Source of the DNA: Arthrobacter sp. SLBN-112
GTDB lineage: Bacteria > Actinomycetota > Actinomycetes > Actinomycetales > Micrococcaceae
Assembly (NCBI RefSeq): GCF_006715225.1
Contig: NZ_VFMU01000001.1
Span: 4,030,001 to 4,094,000 of the forward strand
Direction: 5' to 3'
DNA: 64,000 nt
Shown: one piece after another, positions 60,796 through 64,000 of the stretch
Numbering within the stretch: the first letter of the stretch is position 1
Layout of the letters: each line of letters starts with the position of its first letter
Translations under genes and position numbers: made by a program
Notes under the pieces: generated by a model
Seen by the model: the letters and a program-made list of their open reading frames with translations, nothing else
Databases searched by the model: none
What the model was told of the DNA's origin: nothing

Positions 60796-61701
60796 CTACC
60801 GGGAAAGGTCCGCGGTGAAACCTGGCAGCCATTCCCGCAGGCCCGGGCCAAGGTCGTCGCTGTCGATGGCGAGCTGTATGCAGGCCTTGAGGTAGCTGAG
60901 TTTGTCGCCGGTATCGTAGCGCCGTCCCCGGAACACGACCCCGTACACCCCATGCCCGGCGCCGTCACCGGAGGCAAGTTCCTGGAGGGCATCCGTCAGC
61001 TGGATCTCCCCGCCCCGCCCCGCCGCTGTGTGTTCAAGGACCTCGAACACGGCGGGGTGCAGGACGTAGCGCCCAATCAGGGCAAGATTGGACGGCGCTT
61101 CCTCCGGTGAGGGCTTCTCCACCAGGCGGTTGACGCGGACGTAGTCTTCGCCGTCGATTTCCTGGATGTCAGCGCAGCCGTAGGCGCTGATCTGCGAGGG
61201 TTCCACTTCGATGAGGGCGACGACGGACCCTCCCGTTTTCGCCTGCACGTCGATCATGGTGCTGAGCAGTTCGTCGCGGGCGTCAATCAGGTCATCGCCC
61301 AGCAGGACGGCGAAGGCTTCGTCACCCACGTGCTGTTTTGCGCGGAGCACCGCATGGCCAAGACCGTGGGGGTCGCCTTGCCGGACGTAGTGGATGTCGC
61401 CAAGCTGGCTGGCGGCCTGGATGGCAGCAAGCTTTTCCGTGTCCCCTTTGTCCTGGAGGGTGGACTCGAGGGACGGAACGCGGTCAAAGTGGTCTTCCAG
61501 GGCCCGCTTGTTCCGGCCCGTAATCATCAGAACGTCATGAAGGCCCACGTGGACGGCTTCCTCCACCACATACTGGATGGCAGGCTTGTCAACGACGGGA
61601 AGCATTTCCTTGGGCATGGCTTTGGTGGCAGGCAGGAACCTGGTGCCCAGGCCCGCGGCGGGAATGACGGCTTTGCGGACTCTGGGGTTACTGGTGTTCA
61701 C
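60796..61701 (-). CDS. galU: UTP-glucose-1-phosphate uridylyltransferase
   Basis: The 301-residue nucleotidyltransferase has the signature AVIPAAGLGTRFLPATKAMPKEMLPV, then FAVLLGDDLI with metal ligands, LVEKPSPEEAPSN and the late FRGRRYDTGDKLSYL. It makes UDP-glucose for cell-wall glycans and GalE. It is followed by rimJ-like and SepX-like genes and is divergent from the 5-formyl-THF cyclo-ligase gene, as in mycobacteria. Confidence 0.95.
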   Translation of the reverse strand: MNTSNPRVRKAVIPAAGLGTRFLPATKAMPKEMLPVVDKPAIQYVVEEAVHVGLHDVLMITGRNKRALEDHFDRVPSLESTLQDKGDTEKLAAIQAASQLGDIHYVRQGDPHGLGHAVLRAKQHVGDEAFAVLLGDDLIDARDELLSTMIDVQAKTGGSVVALIEVEPSQISAYGCADIQEIDGEDYVRVNRLVEKPSPEEAPSNLALIGRYVLHPAVFEVLEHTAAGRGGEIQLTDALQELASGDGAGHGVYGVVFRGRRYDTGDKLSYLKACIQLAIDSDDLGPGLREWLPGFTADLSR

Positions 61702-61808
61702 CGGACTAATCTAACGTCAGTCAAGCATTTCAGTAACCACCGGCGCGGCAGGCCCGCATGCGGGGCTTGAAAAGTCCCCGGAACACCGGGCAATGCAGGA
61801 AGGACACC

Positions 61809-62429
61809 ATGCTGCAGGAGACCGACGTGGTCAAGGACCGTATCAGGGCGGAGCATCGGCGGCGGCGGGCAGCCCTTACGCAGGCGCAGCTGGAAGCGGC
61901 CGGGGCGGCGCTGGCCGCCCATGGGAAAGCATGGGCAAGGACAGTCGCTGGGGATAGCCCCGGGATCGCCTGCGTGTACCTGGGCGTGGGACATGAACCA
62001 CCCACCCTGCCCCTGATTAACGCCCTGCACCACAGCGGGCACCGGGTGCTGCTTCCCGTGTGCGAGCCCGGCCGGGAATTGAGCTGGGTGTTTTGGACGC
62101 CGGACACCGGCTTCGAACGCAGCAAATACGCACCAATCCTGGAACCCGCAGGGCAGCGGCACGGGCCGGACACAGCAGGCAGTGCAAGAATGCTTTTCAT
62201 CCCTGCCACCGCCGTGGACCTCGCCGGCAACAGGATCGGCCAGGGCGGCGGGTACTACGACAAATTCCTGGGGCACCTTGCCACGGCGGGGAAGGAAATT
62301 CCACTGGCCGCTGTTATCTACGACGATGAACTGCTGCCCGCCGGCCGGATTCCGGCCGAGGAGTTCGACCGGCCGGTCCCGGCCGTCCTGGCTCCCTCCG
62401 GTTACCGGCCTTTGGCGGGCAGCGCCTAA
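61809..62429 (+). CDS. 5-formyltetrahydrofolate cyclo-ligase
   Basis: The 206-residue enzyme has the substrate/ATP site motif RIGQGGGYYDKFL (about 141-153) and an N-terminal basic RIRAEHRRRRAAL segment. It converts 5-formyl-THF to 5,10-methenyl-THF using ATP in folate recycling. AGGAAGG lies upstream of the ATG at 61809, which was preferred over an in-frame ATG at 61758. It is followed by the CIRCE-ruc unit. Confidence 0.92.
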   Translation: MLQETDVVKDRIRAEHRRRRAALTQAQLEAAGAALAAHGKAWARTVAGDSPGIACVYLGVGHEPPTLPLINALHHSGHRVLLPVCEPGRELSWVFWTPDTGFERSKYAPILEPAGQRHGPDTAGSARMLFIPATAVDLAGNRIGQGGGYYDKFLGHLATAGKEIPLAAVIYDDELLPAGRIPAEEFDRPVPAVLAPSGYRPLAGSA

Positions 62430-62458
62430 GCCCGGGCCATCCTGACTCAGTGATAGAA

Positions 62459-62485
62459 TTAGCACTCAGGCCCTGCGACTGCTAA
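62459..62485. promoter_or_regulatory. CIRCE element (HrcA operator) upstream of ruc
   Basis: TTAGCACTC-N9-GACTGCTAA matches the CIRCE consensus TTAGCACTC-N9-GAGTGCTAA with a single mismatch and the exact 9-base spacer. It overlaps the end of a TAGAAT (62454-62459) that may be the -10 box. It lies 55 bases upstream of the zinc-ribbon protein gene, as known for mycobacterial Rv0991c. Confidence 0.85.
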
Positions 62486-62539
62486 CGGTTTACCCACGGC
62501 AGCACGGGACCTCTCGTTTGCCCAAGAGGAGGAGCACCA

Positions 62540-62815
62540 GTGCCAACATATGCTTACGCCTGCAAGGATTGCGGCCACGCCTTCGACATTGTCCAGTCGT
62601 TCTCGGACAGCAGCCTGACGTCCTGCCCTGAATGCCAGGGCACGCTGCGCAAGAAGTTCAACAGCGTAGGCGTCGTCTTCAAGGGCTCGGGCTTCTACCG
62701 CACCGACTCGCGCGATTCCAAGGGCAGCTCGGTTTCTCCCGCACCGGCCGCGGCTCCGGCAGCGCCTGCTGCCGCCCCCGCCGCTTCGGCGCCGGCAGCT
62801 GCTGCCGCCAGCTAA
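62540..62815 (+). CDS. ruc: Ruc-type FmdB zinc-ribbon protein (redox-regulated chaperone homologue)
   Basis: The 91-residue protein has a zinc ribbon with C8-x2-C11 and C29-x2-C32 and the conserved NSVGVVFKGSGFYRTDSR segment. A 30-residue Ala/Pro/Ser-rich disordered tail follows. This layout, the CIRCE element and the position next to the 5-formyl-THF cyclo-ligase gene match mycobacterial Rv0991c (Ruc), which I recall was shown to be a redox-regulated chaperone under HrcA control. The GTG at 62540 has AGGAGGAG about 5 bases upstream. Confidence 0.88.
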   Translation: MPTYAYACKDCGHAFDIVQSFSDSSLTSCPECQGTLRKKFNSVGVVFKGSGFYRTDSRDSKGSSVSPAPAAAPAAPAAAPAASAPAAAAAS

Positions 62816-62931
62816 GCCAACAAGGTCTTTACGACGGCGGCGGGCCGCTTCCCAAAGCGGGTTCAAGCAGCGTCCGCCCGCCGTTGTCCACATAGCAGCC
62901 GTCCCGGCTCCCCTGCCGCGGCGGCAGCAAT

Positions 62932-62937
62932 TAGCGT
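62932..62937 (+). promoter_or_regulatory. Leaderless -10 box TAGCGT
   Basis: TAGCGT ends 6 bases before the ATG at 62944 of the SAF-domain gene. Confidence 0.45.
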
Positions 62938-62943
62938 GGGCGT

Positions 62944-63690
62944 ATGCCCATACTCCCCCGCCGTCGCCGTGACGGCCTCCGGTTTCCCGGGAACGTCCGC
63001 AGTGCCGGCAGCGCACAGCGCATCGGCCGCCGACCCGGAAACCGCCCCCTGCATTCCCGGTTTGCCGGCTGGCTAAGCCGCAACCGACGCCTCGCGGCGG
63101 CACTGCTTTTATGCGCAGCTGCAGCAATCGCCGTCCAGCAGCTCACCCCTGCCCCGCTCCCCGCCGTGACTGCGCTGGCCGCTGCCCGGGACCTGGCCGC
63201 CGGAACCGCTGTAACAGCAGCTGATCTGGACCGCGTCCAGGTGCCACCCGGAATGGTGGCCGATGGCTTCCTCCGGGACGGCGCCGCAGCCACGGGCAAG
63301 CAGCTCGCGGCTCCGCTCCGGAAGGGGCAGCTCATCACCGATGCCCAGCTGCTGGGCCCCGGGCTCCTGGCAGGGACGCCGCCCGGTTCGGCCGCGGTTC
63401 CCCTCCGCATGGCGGATGCCTCCTCCATCCAGCTGGTTTCCCCCGGCCAGTTGGTCAACGTGGTGCTGACCTCGGCCAACGGGTTCGACCAGCAGGGCCC
63501 CTCCGAGGTGCTGGCGTCGGCCGTCCCCGTGCTGTGGACTTCGAACAAGGGCGGCCAGACCGGACAATGGCTGGGCACCACGGAGACGGATGGACTGATC
63601 GTGGTGGCAGCCACAGCGGAACAGTCATCACGCCTGGCCGGGGCCTCCACCCAAGGCAGGCTGTTCTTCGTGCTGGTGGGACAGCCCTGA
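62944..63690 (+). CDS. SAF-domain membrane-anchored protein (CpaB/RcpC-like)
   Basis: The 248-residue protein has a basic N-terminal tail of about 45 residues, a single membrane helix (about 49-66) and an extracytoplasmic SAF domain (about 75-140). The SAF part shows ALAAARDLAAGTAVTAADLDRVQVP and PLRKGQLITDAQL. Similar proteins take part in Flp-pilus assembly, but no pilus gene is seen nearby, so the role is open. It is likely leaderless. Confidence 0.78.
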   Translation: MPILPRRRRDGLRFPGNVRSAGSAQRIGRRPGNRPLHSRFAGWLSRNRRLAAALLLCAAAAIAVQQLTPAPLPAVTALAAARDLAAGTAVTAADLDRVQVPPGMVADGFLRDGAAATGKQLAAPLRKGQLITDAQLLGPGLLAGTPPGSAAVPLRMADASSIQLVSPGQLVNVVLTSANGFDQQGPSEVLASAVPVLWTSNKGGQTGQWLGTTETDGLIVVAATAEQSSRLAGASTQGRLFFVLVGQP

Positions 63691-63711
63691 TCCAGGGCGT
63701 GGCCGGAATGG

Positions 63712-63975
63712 TCAGCCCCAGTGCGGCGGCTTCTGTTCCTTCAGCCAGGTGTCGTGGTCGTCCTCCCGGTCACCCCAGCTGCGGGCGTCGTCCTCCGCCG
63801 CCTTGCTGGGAAGAACCTCCCCGGTACCACCCGATGCTGCCCTGGCGGCGGCGGGATCAGCGGGAACGGCAGCTCCCGCTCCTGTCCCGGTCTTGTCCTG
63901 GCTGTCGGTCCCGGCCTGGTCGTTGTTCCCGGCCTGGTCGTTGTTCCCGGCCTGGTCGTTTTCGTTTTGGCGCAT
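63712..63975 (-). CDS. Small hydrophilic hypothetical protein with NDQAGN repeats
   Basis: The 87-residue protein is very acidic and disordered. It has nearly three copies of NDQAGN near its start, an Ala/Gly-rich middle and a C-terminus WGDREDDHDTWLKEQKPPHWG. GAGGAAG precedes the ATG at 63975. I do not recognise a function; the C-terminal segment looks conserved-type while the repeats look variable. Confidence 0.6.
   Translation of the reverse strand: MRQNENDQAGNNDQAGNNDQAGTDSQDKTGTGAGAAVPADPAAARAASGGTGEVLPSKAAEDDARSWGDREDDHDTWLKEQKPPHWG
63910..63963. repeat. Three tandem 18-bp units inside the small hydrophilic gene
   Basis: CCCGGCCTGGTCGTTGTT occurs at 63910-63927 and 63928-63945, with a third copy bearing two changes at 63946-63963. 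The units encode the NDQAGN repeats and may vary in number by slippage. Confidence 0.8.
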
Positions 63976-64000
63976 ATCTTCCTCGGGCCTCTCGTCCTCA

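Noticed and set aside
63910..63963. Tandem 18-bp repeats as a CRISPR array
   Set aside because: The units are directly adjacent without spacers and lie in frame within a coding region.

Overview
The window is a chromosomal segment from a high-GC Gram-positive bacterium of the Actinomycetota. It is most likely a member of the Micrococcaceae close to Arthrobacter or Pseudarthrobacter. The reasons are strong GC bias, frequent GTG starts, many leaderless genes with a TANNNT -10 box 6-8 bases before the start codon, succinylase-type dap genes, gluABCD, and a core gene order that follows the Mycobacterium tuberculosis Rv0991c-Rv0996, Rv1177-Rv1178 and Rv1201c-Rv1234 neighbourhoods as I remember them. 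I see no insertion sequence, prophage, plasmid or CRISPR array. This is mostly conserved chromosome with a few accessory genes.

Layout. 1-4.8 kb: end of a pepP-like aminopeptidase, a YflT-type stress membrane protein, and an operon of a soluble PRC/MgtE-N/CBS protein, a DUF1003 membrane protein and Mrp. 4.8-7.9 kb: sigE, its anti-sigma gene and tatB, then an O-methyltransferase and a DUF3117 protein. 8-10.7 kb: mannosyltransferase-like membrane protein, DivIVA-like protein and LOG-family protein. 10.7-14.1 kb: gluABCD glutamate uptake. 14.1-17.2 kb: divergent dapE/dapD with a lysozyme-like exported protein behind dapD. 17.2-21.2 kb: unknown protein, TetR regulator, galE, gltA. 21.4-24.3 kb: dapC-ferredoxin, an SH3-like small protein, and a frameshifted DUF559/AbiEi-type gene bracketed by short repeats. 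24.3-37.4 kb: typA, an SGNH hydrolase, a dipeptide-type ABC operon with a second substrate-binding protein, ychF, rmuC. 37.5-43.3 kb: ispH, membrane protein, xseAB, PPK2, an alanine-type aminotransferase. 43.4-47.0 kb: a four-gene osmoprotectant ABC operon. 47-56.2 kb: pirin, sugar kinase, LysR/MFS pair, two Lrp/AsnC regulators, a second MFS, corA, two membrane proteins. 56.3-64 kb: a rifampin-phosphotransferase-like enzyme, tRNA-Ala(CGC), a SepX/GlpR-like protein, rimJ-like, galU, 5-formyl-THF cyclo-ligase, a CIRCE-controlled Ruc/FmdB zinc-ribbon protein, a SAF-domain protein and a small hydrophilic protein.

How it works together. dapC, dapD, dapE and the lysozyme-like protein belong to lysine and peptidoglycan metabolism. 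sigE/anti-sigma/tatB, the YflT protein, the CIRCE-ruc unit and the osmoprotectant operon are stress-response parts. galE and galU supply nucleotide sugars. The gluABCD, dpp-type and opuC-type operons are three separate ABC uptake systems, and strong hairpins follow the substrate-binding-protein genes of the first two. The most unusual points are the CIRCE operator in front of ruc, the repeat-bracketed broken DUF559 gene, the 51-bp divergent leaderless dapE/dapD promoter, the Lrp-corA pair with zero spacing, and an iron-box-like palindrome in the dpp promoter region.
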